From Alviniconcha marisindica (taxonomy: Eukaryota > Mollusca > Gastropoda > Provannidae), in assembly GCA_018857735.1 (NCBI GenBank), contig JABMCL010001542.1, positions 275,001-339,000 on the forward strand: a DNA stretch of 64,000 bases. Direction: 5' to 3'. This document shows positions 22,221 to 35,193 of this stretch, piece after piece; positions within the stretch are counted from its first letter, which is position 1; every line of letters starts with the position of its first letter. Made by a program: the position numbers and the translations under genes. The notes below the pieces were generated by a model, which saw nothing but the letters and a program-made list of their open reading frames with translations, was not told the DNA's origin and ran no database searches.

Positions 22221-25132
22221 ATGAACGGTTTATCTCTGAGCGAGCTTTGTTGTCTCTTCTGCTGCCCTCCATGTCCCTCTCGCATCGCTGCCAAGCTCGC
22301 TTTTTTGCCCCCAGAACGCACTTACGACCTCATCTCAGACGAGACTGGGTCCAGGTACACAATCCAGCTGTCAGACAGGGCAGAATGGCAGTATTCACAA
22401 CGCGAGCTGGACAACCTGGAGATGTTCATGACCCGAACAAGTCGGGGCAACAGAATCGCCTGCATGTTCTGTAGGTGTTCACCGAATGCTCGGTACACGA
22501 TTTTGTTTAGCCATGGTAATGCCGTTGACCTAGGACAGATGAGCAGCTTCTATATTGGTCTAGGCTCGCGCATCAACTGTAACATCTTCAGTTTTGACTA
22601 CTCAGGATATGGAGCCAGTTCAGGGAAACCCTCGGAGAAAAACCTCTATGCGGACATTGATGCAGCTTGGCAGACGCTACGAACACGATACGGCATCAGC
22701 CCACAGAACATCATTTTGTATGGGCAAAGTATAGGAACTGTACCTACAATAGACTTAGCCTCACGCTATGAAGTTGGTGCAGTAATTCTTCACTCACCGC
22801 TCATGTCAGGAATGCGTGTTGCCTTCCCAGAAACAAAAAGGACTTGGTTCTTTGACGCCTTTCCTAGGTTTGTATTTTAGCTATTTATATTGTACATTTA
22901 CTGTATTAACTATAATTATCACAACATAGTCATGATGCCTGTATGGTGATTATTTTTGAGATTTTAATGTATACATTTTGGTTGGTCTTGTAAAGTCAGT
23001 GTGCTCACCAAAGTCCGTGAGATACAACACTGTGGAAATGACTGCTGTTATTATTATTATTATTATTAATTATAAGACACAAGGCCCTATCTGAATAGAT
23101 CTGGAATGAATGTAAGCTGTAATTTTGCCAAAATTCTGGTCCTGTTTGTTAAAATTTGATTTACGATTTATTTGAAAGTTGTGAAAATGTGACCGTGATT
23201 GCTGCTATTTTGTGTCCAGCAGTCTGTATCAGTGTCAGTGATGTTTTGAATTTGAATGAAGCTGTACAGAGTGTGGCAAACATATCAGATATTATATTAG
23301 CTTGAGAGCAAACCACTGAAGCTGTACTATTTGCTATCAAAAAGTACTTCTTTTATATAAAATTTAAATATTGACAGAACAACCAAACTGGCAACCAAAT
23401 CCTGCAGAAGAAAATATTTGCAAATTTTCTACATTTTCAAGCCACCTTGCATCTTTCACTCTGGTTCCCATTAGTTTCTGGCAGATGTTCCTTGTTTCTC
23501 AGTGTTGGCTTAATAGTACAGTAGTAGTAATACTAGTATAGTAGTAATATTCTAATAATAATATAAAACTTGTATTGTTTTTAATTTTACTGCATAGATT
23601 ATCTGACACATTGAGATTTGCATTCTACTCAAGACTGTTTGCCAACCTGTTTACAACATTAGAAACTCATAATGTATTGTTATGACTGTACTAATCTGAA
23701 GGTAAGTGATATCAGTAATCAAATGTGTAAAATATCCCCCACCACCACCACCACACATGCACACACACACACCCATTATTTAAAACATAAAGCTGCAGTT
23801 TTTGATAATCTATACTTTCTTATAATAACAAACCAGAACCTCTTGCCAAATCCAAATTGTGGCTAGATGTTTGGGTATGAATTATGATAATTATTGACAT
23901 CTGGCTTTTTTATATTTAAACATTCAAATCCTGAGCTTGATCAAATCTCTGAGTCTTAACCTGCTCTGAAAATTAAATTATGCCTCAGCATTAGTTACAC
24001 ATAGTTTATTGCTTATTTCAAATGACTTTTTTTTGCAGTATGAGAACCAGTGTGTTGATCATTTTCAGCTGTAATGTAAATGTTGAACAACTGAAACAAT
24101 ATGAAGAAAAGGTTATCAGTAATATTAGAACATGTGTGTGTGTGATACTGTATCATATATAATATGTTTGTGTGCATCACTTCCATGTGTGCATGTATGT
24201 GCGTGCGTTCACTCACACACATGCATGTGTGTGGCTTATAATCATTGTTGATGTTATTCAAATGTAATCAAGTTCATGTACAACCATGCTTACAGTTACA
24301 TTAGTTCAGTAGTTTATAGTTACAATGGTGACTGAGTGTGACTAGTGTGAGTGCAAGAACTAATACTTTACAACAGATAAATATATATTATTATACACAT
24401 ATGGGGGGGGGGGGGGGGGTACAGTGTAATCAGTTTAGTACACTGTGTGACTGAGTCACCAAATAAGAACTTCAGGTTAAGCCAGTCAGTGGCATAGGAC
24501 TTAAGTGACACTAATCTGGACCAAAGCAGCCTGGTGCTTGCTGAGTTCTGAGAACCAAGCCCAGGATTTATCCTGGTCATGGTTTGAGTGAAGACAACTG
24601 AATAAGGAAAAGGACTAGAAGGGTAAAAGAAAGGGGCTCTGATGGGGAGGGGAGCATATAATAATACATATATAAAACAAAATACAAATAAAACAAAAGA
24701 CTTGTAATTAACTGAGCTGTCATACATTATGTAAACATCACTTTTATAATGTCATGTTGAACTGTAGTGTTACAATTACTAATTTCAACCTGAATGTTGT
24801 AGATTGGGAAACAGTAGTTGTTGGCCAGAATGGAGGATATATATATATTATTATAATTCAAATGCTGTTCTATACTTGGCTGTCATTCCTAACTAGATCT
24901 GTTCTGTTTCAGTATCGACAAGGTGCCCAAAATCACATCACCAGTGCTGGTGATTCATGGTACGGAAGATGAGGTGATCGACTTTTCTCATGGGCTGACC
25001 ATCTACGAACGATGCCCACGAACTGTTGACCCTCTGTGGGTGGAGGGAGCTGGTCACAATGATGTTGAACTGTATGGACAGTATCTTGACCGTTTGAAAC
25101 AGTTCATCAACGTTGAGCTCGCCCTCAATTGA
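22221..25132 (+). CDS. ABHD17B: ABHD17 depalmitoylase (alpha/beta hydrolase domain 17), 288 aa, 2 coding exons
   Basis: ABHD17 enzymes are membrane-attached serine hydrolases that remove palmitate from cysteines of proteins such as N-Ras and PSD-95. Exons are 22221-22867 and 24913-25132. The junction codon AG|T encodes Ser216 and the total is 867 nt including TGA. The length of 288 equals that of vertebrate ABHD17B. The N-terminal cysteine cluster (residues 10-18) is the usual S-acylation anchor. The catalytic triad is visible: Ser170 in GQSIG, Asp235 in GTEDEVIDF, and His264 in GAGHND. HGN at 98-100 is the usual oxyanion-region motif. It is divergent with the C9orf85-type gene. The stop is TGA CTA G and is followed by a long in-frame open stretch, listed separately. 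Which of the vertebrate A/B/C paralogues is closest is not settled; the single mollusc gene is probably pro-orthologous to all three. Confidence 0.96.
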
Positions 25133-25537
25133 CTAGAGGCGCAGGCAGCAGAAACTTCCATGGAAGCCCCAGATGACGCAGACATTGGCAATGGTGATGA
25201 CCCAAGCAGCTATCAACAGCAGCAGCAGAATGCCACTGCCTCCAACCTGACCCCCTGCCCCGCAACCACCAGTCCCACAACCACCACCCTAACTCAAACC
25301 GCTACCGCATCCGAGCAACTTTCTTCAGTTGAGGAACCATCCGCTCAAGCTTCTCCGACAAGACTCCGACTCGTTGACATTGCCTGTGGTGGTGACAAAG
25401 AGAAACTGGAGAAGAAAAATCAGAAGGAGGAGGAAGGAGATGGTGACCACAGTTCCATTCGACTGCTGAAAGTAGTGAAGACCAGTGCAGCAGGTGAACC
25501 GGTTCTAAGCATGCCTGGCGAGGAGCGTGTAGTATGA
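25133..25537 (+). other. Candidate stop-codon readthrough extension of ABHD17 (134 codons)
   Basis: Directly after the ABHD17 TGA (25130-25132) the same frame stays open from CTA at 25133 to a second TGA at 25535-25537. The first stop is in the sequence TGACTAG, the UGA-CUA(G) context known to promote efficient readthrough in animal mRNAs. The extension is disordered in character: a Gln run, a Thr/Ser/Pro-rich block, then a Lys/Glu-rich segment and a C-terminus ending RVV. The stretch is visibly richer in G and C than the AT-rich sequence that follows 25540, consistent with coding pressure. An internal ATG at 25160 could alternatively start a separate ORF. Translation is a prediction. Confidence 0.5.
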
Positions 25538-26689
25538 CCCTGGGTTGTTTGTTTAGACCTGTACTAGAATCCCAGGGTTGTGCATTTAGTATTTACTGAC
25601 CACTCTGCCAGAGGTCTCACTTTCAGATGCCTACCACAGTGCTCTCCCCTTTCACTCATTTTGTCACCAGAGTAAACGTGAAGTTTGGGTTCATCTCAAA
25701 GTTTTTGATTTTCAATTTCACACTCATCCTTTCTCTATTTTTGGTAATGAATCAAATTTTCTCCTCATTTCGAAGTACCCCATTGTGGTTTTATTTTTGA
25801 TACTGAGAATGTTATAGAAATAACCTGAAAAGCAATGTCCAGTTTTAGTTCCAGTAAGTAATGGAACGTTTCCCATTAGTGATTTTGTAGAGTTGGTATG
25901 CATGTTTTAAAAGTATTTGGGTATCTGTATACATACATATCCAGTTGATTTAAGATTTTAGAATGCCCTGTAACTGTTACTGTGAAATCACTGTGGTTGA
26001 GCCAGAAAGAGTGGTCTGTGATCCTCTTGCTCCTTCTGTTTGTATTCTGTTGTACTTATAGTTGTGGCAGTCACATTCTTAGCCACATTCAACATTCATT
26101 TGGACCAATCAAATAAAAGTTTAGAAAATGAAGTCCTGACCCTTTATTTACAGCCACTATTGATAAGTAAATTTAGGGATAATACTATCAATAGACCATG
26201 TCGACTTGTCCAAGTTGGAGTTGAACTATAACTTGTACAAGTACAGACACTGAGACACCAACAAGGCTGGTATTTGTTAGGCATGCCAGGATAAATTTCA
26301 GTACAATCATGAAAGACAGTCATCAGTCCGTCAAAAAAATGAGACCAACCAAAAGAAGAACAGTACCAACCAAAAGAAGAAGAAGAAAATACTGATATGA
26401 TTATTAAGGTTTTTGCTGTCATTTTCGAGTAGAAGATGCCATTCAAGATGACTGTGTAAGAGTGGTCTACCCCCCCTTTCCCCCCCAGTCCTAGTCCCTG
26501 CGTCATTGCCTCCCATGTCTGCTGCCTGCAACATTCCTGATGTTGAGACTGTATGAATTTACTACACTATGGTTTTGTGAGTCACAGACAGGATTCTGTG
26601 ATGATTGTTTTGTGTTCATAAGAGTTATTACTTATTGTTGAATTAATCAAGAGCTTCATTTTGAGAATTGGAGATATATATCGACAAAT

Positions 26690-27472
26690 GTTTATACAGG
26701 GGTGTGCATGGGCTGTTTTCACCATCGTGAAATATGATGAGGTGTACTGGGCTAGGACAAAACTCTGGCACGAAGGTCAGCACAGGGCTGTTCACATTTA
26801 TATATATATATACTTTGTGTTGTGTGTCTTACTTTTAGTTTACTGTTGCATACGTTTGTTTCGCTTTTAGTTTTACTTGCTGGTGGTGGGTGCACAACTT
26901 TTAAATTGCACCATATTAATATTATCAGTTGACCCACATTGCTGGGCAGTGAAATGTGGAAAGGCCAGTTTTAAAAGTCTTGTGCATTATCTGTTTATCA
27001 TGGTTATGAGGGCTGTGTGTTGTGAGCAGACATGGACGGCACTTTGAAAATGATGCCTGTAACTGATGACATATGATGCAGTCATGGTTAAATTGGTTTA
27101 CAAAGATCAATTAGGGTTCAGCTTTGTGTCAGAGTCCAGGATTGTCAGGTGAGAGGAGATGGGGGCAGACGAATGCTGGTTTTGAACTCGCCTGATGTGT
27201 TTTAACCCTTTCCTGGCCAAAGAGTGTGTACTGCAGGTTTCTGATGCCTTGGGGGAATTGTCTCGAAGTTTAGAGACCCAGAAGTCTTCATCAGGAGTCT
27301 GACTTTAAGCGGGATGTTGTGCAACATCAAATAACCAAATGGGAGGTTACAATACTCTCTTCCTGGGACATTATATGATGTTGCAAGGGCAGGGAAAGGG
27401 TTAAACCTGCCCTGGACGGGCAAGTGGGCTATCACTGTACCAGTATCACTAATGCACACCCCTGTATAAAAT
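26690..27472. mobile_element. Inverted-repeat element with 18-bp perfect termini
   Basis: The termini TTTATACAGGGGTGTGCA and its exact complement lie at the two ends. The CAGGGGTG start resembles hAT ends, but no clear 8-bp target duplication is seen; TA or ATG flanks are possible. There is no transposase. A second element is nested inside at 27202-27404. Confidence 0.65.
27202..27404. mobile_element. piggyBac-type TTAA element nested in the 26690-27472 element
   Basis: TTAA at 27202-27205 is followed by CCCTTTCCTGGCC; the other end is GGGCAGGGAAAGGG then TTAA at 27401-27404. Size is 195 bp. It is related to, but distinct from, the 12237 family. Confidence 0.7.
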
Positions 27473-28584
27473 GTACATTGATATTTAAAATACATGTCAT
27501 CATTTTCTGTCTTTTCTTTAAGTGTTCTTTTGTGGAAGAGACTTTAGTTTTAGATTATATATATATATATTTTTACCACTTATGGACATCAGTTTAACCA
27601 AGGGTTGATTTGAACTGGCAGTGGTGGATATGTTGGCATATTGTCATTGTTGATTTGATTTTTTATAAACTTGTTATTTAATTAAGTAAAGAGAAAGAGA
27701 AGGTCATGGCTGAATAATGAATAGTTTGTGCCCAGTCAGTTTTTTGTTGTTGTGATTTTGCTAAGCACTCGGTTTGCTTGCTATTTCATTCTTTTCGTAA
27801 GTTTTCTTCTTTTTTTTGTTTAAATTTTAGTTGTTTAAACTTTGTTTTTAACCAGTAAACTGATAGTAAAATAAAATAGCAGTTACAAGTGGATCTTTTG
27901 CGCCTTAATGTAGTTAGCTAAACTTATCGTCTAAGGCCAGGGTCAAAATTATACAGTGGAACCTCCCTAATGGAGCTAGCCCTCAAAAAGCATATTCTCC
28001 CACAAGTATTAGTGGTCCAAACTTGTACAAATACTTACAGTTCAGGATTTTGTGTTAAAATGCCCTGTTTATTTTATATCAGATTTTTATTGCGAGTTTC
28101 ATGAGTGATGACTGGTAGGAATACATACCTGTATAAAATGTGGTGGGGTACCATGGCTCATCTGCTGGTCCACACGTCACAGCCTCTTTACTGTTTGGCT
28201 TAAGAGATGCATGCTTGCATCACCCAAAAAACACTATCAGATGCCATGGTAGCTGTTGGGCCAGCTGTGCCACTTGCTAGTGTAGTGTAGCTCCCAGTGC
28301 TAATCATCACCCACTTAATTTTCTGAATTCAATACAAAATCAAAGGGACAACATGTTTTGAGATTAATGAGAAGGCTAGTTCTTTGGAGAACTCCTTTAA
28401 ATTGTGCTTTAGACAAAAGTAGTTCAGATATATATATATATAAAATTGCTTTTTACTCACTTGGTACTTTTTGTAAATGTTACTGTTTTAAGTATTTAAC
28501 ACGCAGATTATGTTTTGCCCTGATGTAGCCTATGCAATTAACTGGACTCCTGCACCTTTTTTTGTTTTTGTTTAATGGAATCTG

Positions 28585-28870
28585 TATGTTAAAGAAGAAC
28601 CGAAGCAAATGAATTTGTTCAAAGGGAATGGATTAAAAATAGGCACACACAAGTTTTTCACTTGATTTCTCATTCTCACAGTTAAAAAACAGGATTGTTA
28701 CTGTCAGCATTAGTGCAGCATTTTGTGTCCAGCAGTTTGTATCAGTGATGTGTCATTAACAAGGCTGGAATATTTGACAGAAAGCATAAAATGTTAAAAC
28801 CCTTTTCTGCTCTTCATTAGTAAAGAATGAACCATTATCTGATTATGGCTTCATGAGGAGCATGAGGTGC
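28585..28870 (+). repeat. Copy of the dispersed repeat
   Basis: It matches 54975-55230 in order: 'gggaatg', 'tttttcac(t/c)tgatttct', 'cattttgtgtccagcagttt', 'atcagtgatgt', then 'ctcttcattagtaaagaatgaacc', as after the LINE at 56210. Confidence 0.5.
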
Positions 28871-31800
28871 TCAAAATGATAGAATGATGAAACGAAGCCT
28901 GCAGGTGAAAGTTTTGTGTGTGTGCATTTTCAAGCTAGCTTTTGTCTTCACTTCAGTTCACCTTTAGTTTAAGCTTGCAATGGTTTGTGTGTTGTTGTTT
29001 TTGGTGTGTGTGTGTTTTCTGTATTCATTTGTCTACTGGAAGTTTAGGTACAATTCTAATTTTGTCCACTCATGTGTCACTGTGACAATGATCTACAAAT
29101 TTTGTTTAAACAGTTTGAAAGTTGCCAAAGGTTGTTACACGTTTATTCTTTGTTTCCTGCACGAGAAAAGTAGAAGAAGGCAAGATTGCTATGTGTAAAC
29201 ATTATGGTTATATGAATTGTATTTATTTCTTATTCTGTTTGATTCTTTTATGTGGTATTTTTACAGTTATAACTTATTGTGGATGTATGCATGCTCATGA
29301 CTGCAGAGATAATGTATTTTTTAGTCTTACTAAATTATGTCTGTCAAAAAGATTGAAACTGGCACAAGTGTGTATGTGCATTTATAAATCCAGTACATAA
29401 TGTCAGTTGCCATTTAGTTTGATATTCATACTGATCTACACCTCACTGTAGTCCACTTTCAGTTCAAGCCAAGTTCTCACGGTAAAATTCAATATACTGA
29501 AAACAGAACGGGTTCTGATCGCCAGGGTATTCAATTGTTGTTTTTGACCTGCATGAAAAGTTTGAGTCCATGCAATGATCAGTGTTACCATTGAGAGTGA
29601 AAACTGATAGCTGAACTTCAAGTAACTTCTGTTAGTATGCAGGAATTGTATGCTGCAATATAGCAAGTACTACACACACATATATATGTGCGCGCATACA
29701 CATGCACTTGCTCTTAGTGGGGTGGGGGGTTGCATATATCCTCTTTTGTGTGTAGTCAGCTATGCAATGAGTGAATTCTTATATAGAACAAAATGGAAGT
29801 TTTGTATTGTAATAACCCAGTGCCGCGGTGGCATCTTGATGAACGGCATGGAAAACTTCTGCTTCACACATGCAATCTCAAGGCATGTAACTTGTTTATA
29901 TTATGTATATCCATGCGTGAGTTTGAAAGAATGCCAAGAAAGAGCAATGGGCCCATTGCAGACATTGAAAGACCTTGTGTATCAGAAATATTCAGCACAC
30001 GTGTTTTCTTGGACTGATGATATATACAAAGTAAAAATGGTGGCTAGCTGACCTGCCCTATGCATAAAATGTGAGGTCAATGAGCCTTGCTTTTCATCAT
30101 CCTTCCTATTATTGCAGAACAGAAAACAGAAAAGTGAGGCTTGGAGAGCTGCCTTGTGAATGGCTGGTCAGAAGGCTAGTTTGCCCCTTGTGAACACTAC
30201 AAGGAATGAGAGTAAAGAGCAACCAGACCTGCATTGCAATTTTAACTACACAGTTCAGAATTCTGTTAGCTTTCCACTAATTTAGACACTGCTTTTCCTT
30301 CAAGTTGACTGAATGGAAATGATTTGCATGCTTTTTGATGGTGGGGAAATTGAAACATTGGCATTGTTTTCAGCATGGTTTTGAACTTCTTCCAAACACC
30401 ATATGGTTACATAGCCTGCCTGCACTTTAACCATTTGTGGTGGTTTTATAACTCTGCCCTCATTTTGAGGTCATTACAGCTTTGGAAAGGTGAAGCTGCT
30501 AACTATGTTTCCAGTGATTTTATTTTGTAGTTTTGTGTATTTATCAAAACCAATTGAAGGAGCATTGACCTGCACTCAGAATGAATTGTGAGACCTCCAA
30601 AACTCTGTCTTTGATGGCATGAAAATCTTGTTAGTCAATATAATGCTCAGTTTTGTTACAGCCAGAAAGCTTTAAAGTAGTTTACTGTATATTTAAGCTG
30701 GATTGGAGAATATAATTCACATAATTCCTGTCTTGGCAAAGACGTTGATCAACTTGATGCTGGCATTTTTGCAGATTCTTAACAAGTGGGACTATTTAAA
30801 ACTGTATTTTGAGAACTCCTTAGAACATGTATACAGCCATGCTGGTGTGGGTGACTGTGTCCCATTTTCAAGGTCACAGAAAGTGGTTAAAAAAAATAAT
30901 ACTTTGTATGTGAGTGAGTGCTTTTCTTGTAGCTGTTAACTGTAAATACCATTTTTTCTCTTTTTTTTTAACTCTGAAAATATAAATTATATATAACATG
31001 AATGATTTTGAACATCACAGTTTACACTTTAACTGTCTAAAGTATCTTATTCTGTGGTACAAAATGACAACTTTTGTTTCTGCATCTTGTGCAAGAGTTT
31101 TGTTGTTACATTTTGGATATACTGTACAGTGTGTTAACTTCAGTATTGTCAGCCGTGAATACATGTATTATGTGTAATTTTTGAGCTGATATTTTTTACC
31201 TGTCTTGTCATTTCAATGTTATTTTCATTTTATGGAGTATTTATTTTGAAATGAATTGTGTGAGCATGGTCCACAGATCATTGTTAACATTATGCTCCAT
31301 CCCAGACTTTTGTTTCAAAATTTTGTGAGTAAACATTCAGAAATGTGTTGACTACATGTTAAGATTTGAACTGAACACACCTGTAAAAGTTTGCCTTACA
31401 CGTCATTGTATATATATATATGTATAATGCTATTTCAGTGCCCCATCACATGATGGTTGTACAGTAGCTAAACTGTTTTGTGAGTGTATTTTTGGTTGAT
31501 GAGAATGGTTGGATTGCATGCTGTACATATACATCACTAACACTTGCTCTGTACTTATTTACTTTGAGGGGGGGGGGGGGGGGGGGGGGAAGTTAGGAAG
31601 ACTCTTTTTGAGCTGCACCCATTGGTTTTATATATATAGAGAGTTATGGGCACAGAAAATTATTTGATTTTGAGTCCATGTATTAGTTGGTATTTAGTGG
31701 CTGGCCAGCCATGGCACAAACCTCAGGGAGGGAGACTTTCAATGCTCATTGCTGTCAAACTTTGCATGACGATAACCTCCATTGAGCTTTGCCTGTTCAT

Positions 31801-33160
31801 ACCAATGTTGGTGACCTTGACCTTATTTCAGTGTCGTGTCAGCGCCAGAAAGTTGAATTATTTATCGATGAAGTTGTCATCTGATGGAATGGAGACCATG
31901 TCATTTTTAATTCACACGTAAAGTGCTCATCATGACTGGCACATATTTAAGAGATAATGGATTTGTTTCCTGTAAGCAGCCAGCGGTGACAAAAACTTCA
32001 AGGACCCCCTTTTTTTTTCTCAAGGTGAGAGACTATCTAATTATTAGAGATCTTAAAAACTATTGAACTTACATTCCCTTCCAGATTAAATGGTGGCCTA
32101 TTTTTGAGATCACACTGATGTAGAAATGGTCAAATGAGTTGTGTTTTCTCAGTGACTGACTTTTAGCTTTATATGTTTAGGTGTTACATAGGGCATGCAC
32201 AGAATATTTTACACAAGATGGCCATTTAAGAGAGATAACTCACGTGTGTTGAAGCTTGGTAAAAACCTTAATGTTGGCATTTTCTGAGAGCTTTCCAGCT
32301 GCATGGTAGTAACCTGCATTGAGTCTGAGGTATTCATGCTGATTTGGAGAGCTTGGGAAGAGCATTTAGATAGCTTGTTCTCAGGCCTTAATGTCCTGTC
32401 GGCCGCATGGGGTCACCTCAGGACTAGAAGAAAGAACTAAAGTTGTATTTTCCAGTTTCGAATGTGAGTGACCTGGTTGTTGGCCCTTCTTGTTGAAATC
32501 TGTTGGTCAGCTATTTTTGTGTATGTTTTGCAATGAAATAATATAGGTATATAGAACTGTTAAGCTTTATTTGTACATGCACCTAACCAGTTCACTTGAA
32601 TTAGTTGAAATCACAGCATGTTGTCATGACTTAGACAGTTAAAACGTAAACTACCATTCAGATGGTCTGCGTGACCTCAGACAATGTGTTTTCTAGTTTA
32701 ATATTGCTCATTACGTCAGTCTGAAGAAATGAACATTGTGCATAAATAAATGAACACCATACATACATGTCAGTTTGGAATTGATTACATTGTTATAAAA
32801 ATGGAATTGATTACCTTGTTATAAAAATCACTTGCACACGGGCACCTGGGTTAAGTAAACCTCCCCCCCCTCCCAACAAAAAAAACCCTAAACAAAAGCA
32901 CATGTTTTTTTCTTTTCTTTTCTCTATCTGTGCCTGTCCGATAATACATTTTTAATTAAGATTGTTTTTGGTTTCAGTTTTGTATGGGTCACAGTAATAG
33001 TTTGATTGTCCTCTGTTTCTCTGATTTCTGTTTCCATAGGGCTGATGTCCTTGCGTTTGTTATCTTCTTCTAGGTTTTCAGTACACATGACACTTCAGCA
33101 ATCAAAAATTGTGAATTTGTGATTATTTAATGTTATTGTCAAAATCAAGGTTGGGATTGA

Positions 33161-33166
33161 AATAAA
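33161..33166 (+). terminator. Possible distal polyadenylation signal for ABHD17
   Basis: A canonical AATAAA lies in AT-rich sequence about 8 kb after the ABHD17 stop, with another similar hexamer about 100 bp further on. Whether the transcript runs this far cannot be told from sequence alone. Confidence 0.2.
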
Positions 33167-34908
33167 CTTTTGAAAAGTCACAGTTATTATGTCTGCTGTA
33201 ATTGTGTTTTGTTTTTAATGTACATTTCTCTTGTTTTATGTCTAATTTTTCATGTAGTATTGAATAAAGAAGTTTTAAATTGGAAACTATCGCGTATTGT
33301 GTTCTACAGGTTCAGTTTTTCCTCACACTGTAATTTAAAACGGTTATGTTTGCACAATGTGTTTTTTTTTAACATTTAACGGTTGTATGAAGAGCACGGC
33401 TACCCATTCCTACTAGTGCGTGCAGTGTTTTTCTCTGTCCAAGCAATGGCATGACTGTCAGTACTTGCGGCTGTAGTTAGTTAACTCAATTGCATTGTGG
33501 TCAAAATGGGCATGCTGACCCCTCAAATCACACCATTTGGGGGCATTTTGACAAAAAATCCCCCAAAATAACCACAAACAGTACAAACTTCAAACAGTTT
33601 TAAAAGATTAAAGTGTGATCTTTTAAGAACAGTATGTTACCTTTAGGTAGGAGGGGGGCTGATTTTTTGGGACTTCTGACCAAAGAGGTATGCAAAGGGG
33701 CGTAGGGGTATAAAAATCCAGTTTTAGCACCCATAGTCACTCAACAAAATACACTGTTCTGCATACAGTCTTGACACAAACCCACTGAGATTAGTAGGTT
33801 TTTACTACAGAAATGTTTTCAATGAAGATAAACCAGAAACTATACACTCGAGTAATTTTACACTCTCTGTGGGCCAATGAAGTTCAAATTGTGCCTTCGT
33901 CTGAAAGCCATCATTTTGTTTAGAAGAAAGTGCGCCAGTCATACATGCGATGGAAAAAAATGCTACAAAACTAGCCCAAATTGTTGCATCATTAATTCAA
34001 GGAAGGGAACACAAAGGAAAATGGACAAGCTTCTATTTATTGCCTGATTTGTGTCCCCTGCGTTTCTCATGTTGTCATGTAAAATCGCAAATATCCGTCA
34101 GAAGCCTGCTTCTGACAGCTCCAACAGTCAGTCAGAGTCAAACACAAAAAGGTTCAAACAAATGCTTATTTAACACGGACACACAGCATGCAAATTTTCG
34201 GGATTTAAAAAAAATACAGTCAGTCAGTCAGTGTCGGAAGCCCGTGTCCAACACTGTTGGAAAGAGTTAATGAGCTTAGATACTATTTAAAAAAAAAAAA
34301 AAAAATTACATTCAGAAGTGATCCAGGTAAATACCCCTCGTGCTTTCAGTACATGTGCAATCCACCATTTCCCTCCCAACCCTGTTTGTTGGTCCCAAAG
34401 GGTATCCGTGTTTTGCCTATGCTTAAAAGCGTTGGTGCCTTACACAGAACACTATTGTGGCGGGGAAATTGTGGGAATTTTCAGGTAATTGGTGGAAATT
34501 TGGGTCTTTTCTGCTGAAAAAAAGGTTTCACAATGAGTCACACAACAGACACACTGGACAGTCACCAAACAAAATGGAAACAATTCATGATATTCTCGAT
34601 TTTTTGTGTGTGTGTGTGACTTTTAAAACACATTTTTAATACAAGATTTAAAGACAGTTTCAACAGAAGAAAGAACACAAGAGAGACCCTAGACAGCCCT
34701 AATAAATGCTGAGCCCAAGCTGGCTAAATACCCGACATGCACAACCAAATACATGCTTTCCTGCTGTATCCCCAGGATTATCTCACATCATGACAGGTAA
34801 ATCTCCTTTGTCTTGGAACCACTGATCATTAAAAACAGCTTCTTCGATGACTAGTCTCCAGTGGTCAACACTTCAAATCAGTTCCTTATCTGGGCAGTTT
34901 CCCTCCCA

Positions 34909-34953
34909 CACTTGCCCTGATTTAGCCATACTGGTTGGGCATAAAACACCAAG
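34909..34953 (+). repeat. Dispersed ~50-bp repeat copy, diverged
   Basis: It reads 'gccctgatttagccatactg' then 'gttgggcataaaacaccaag', with a short internal deletion. Confidence 0.6.
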
Positions 34954-35156
34954 TTGGAAACCTAGCAAAATTATGCCACTTGTCCAATTGAACCCACCAT
35001 GACTGCTGCCAGGCCATAGCTGTCTAAATCACTCCACGCAAAGTCTTCACTGACTAACCACATACTACCTAAATAATATACCGTATGACTGTGGTAAACA
35101 CAACAGTCTTACAAACATGAAACATGCCTGCATTACACATTATTGAAAACACTGCA

Positions 35157-35193
35157 AGGCCACAAGGCATGAATATTCATGCTCTTGTGGCCT
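35157..35193. repeat. 37-bp near-perfect palindrome
   Basis: The outer arms AGGCCACAAG and CTTGTGGCCT enclose GCATGAATATTCATGC, with one extra T. All 36 other bases pair. Confidence 0.9.

Noticed and set aside
33477..34270. Possible large TTAA-flanked element
   Set aside because: TTAACTC on the left and GAGTTAA on the right are compatible with piggyBac-type ends, but the terminal match stops after a few bases and no family member is seen.
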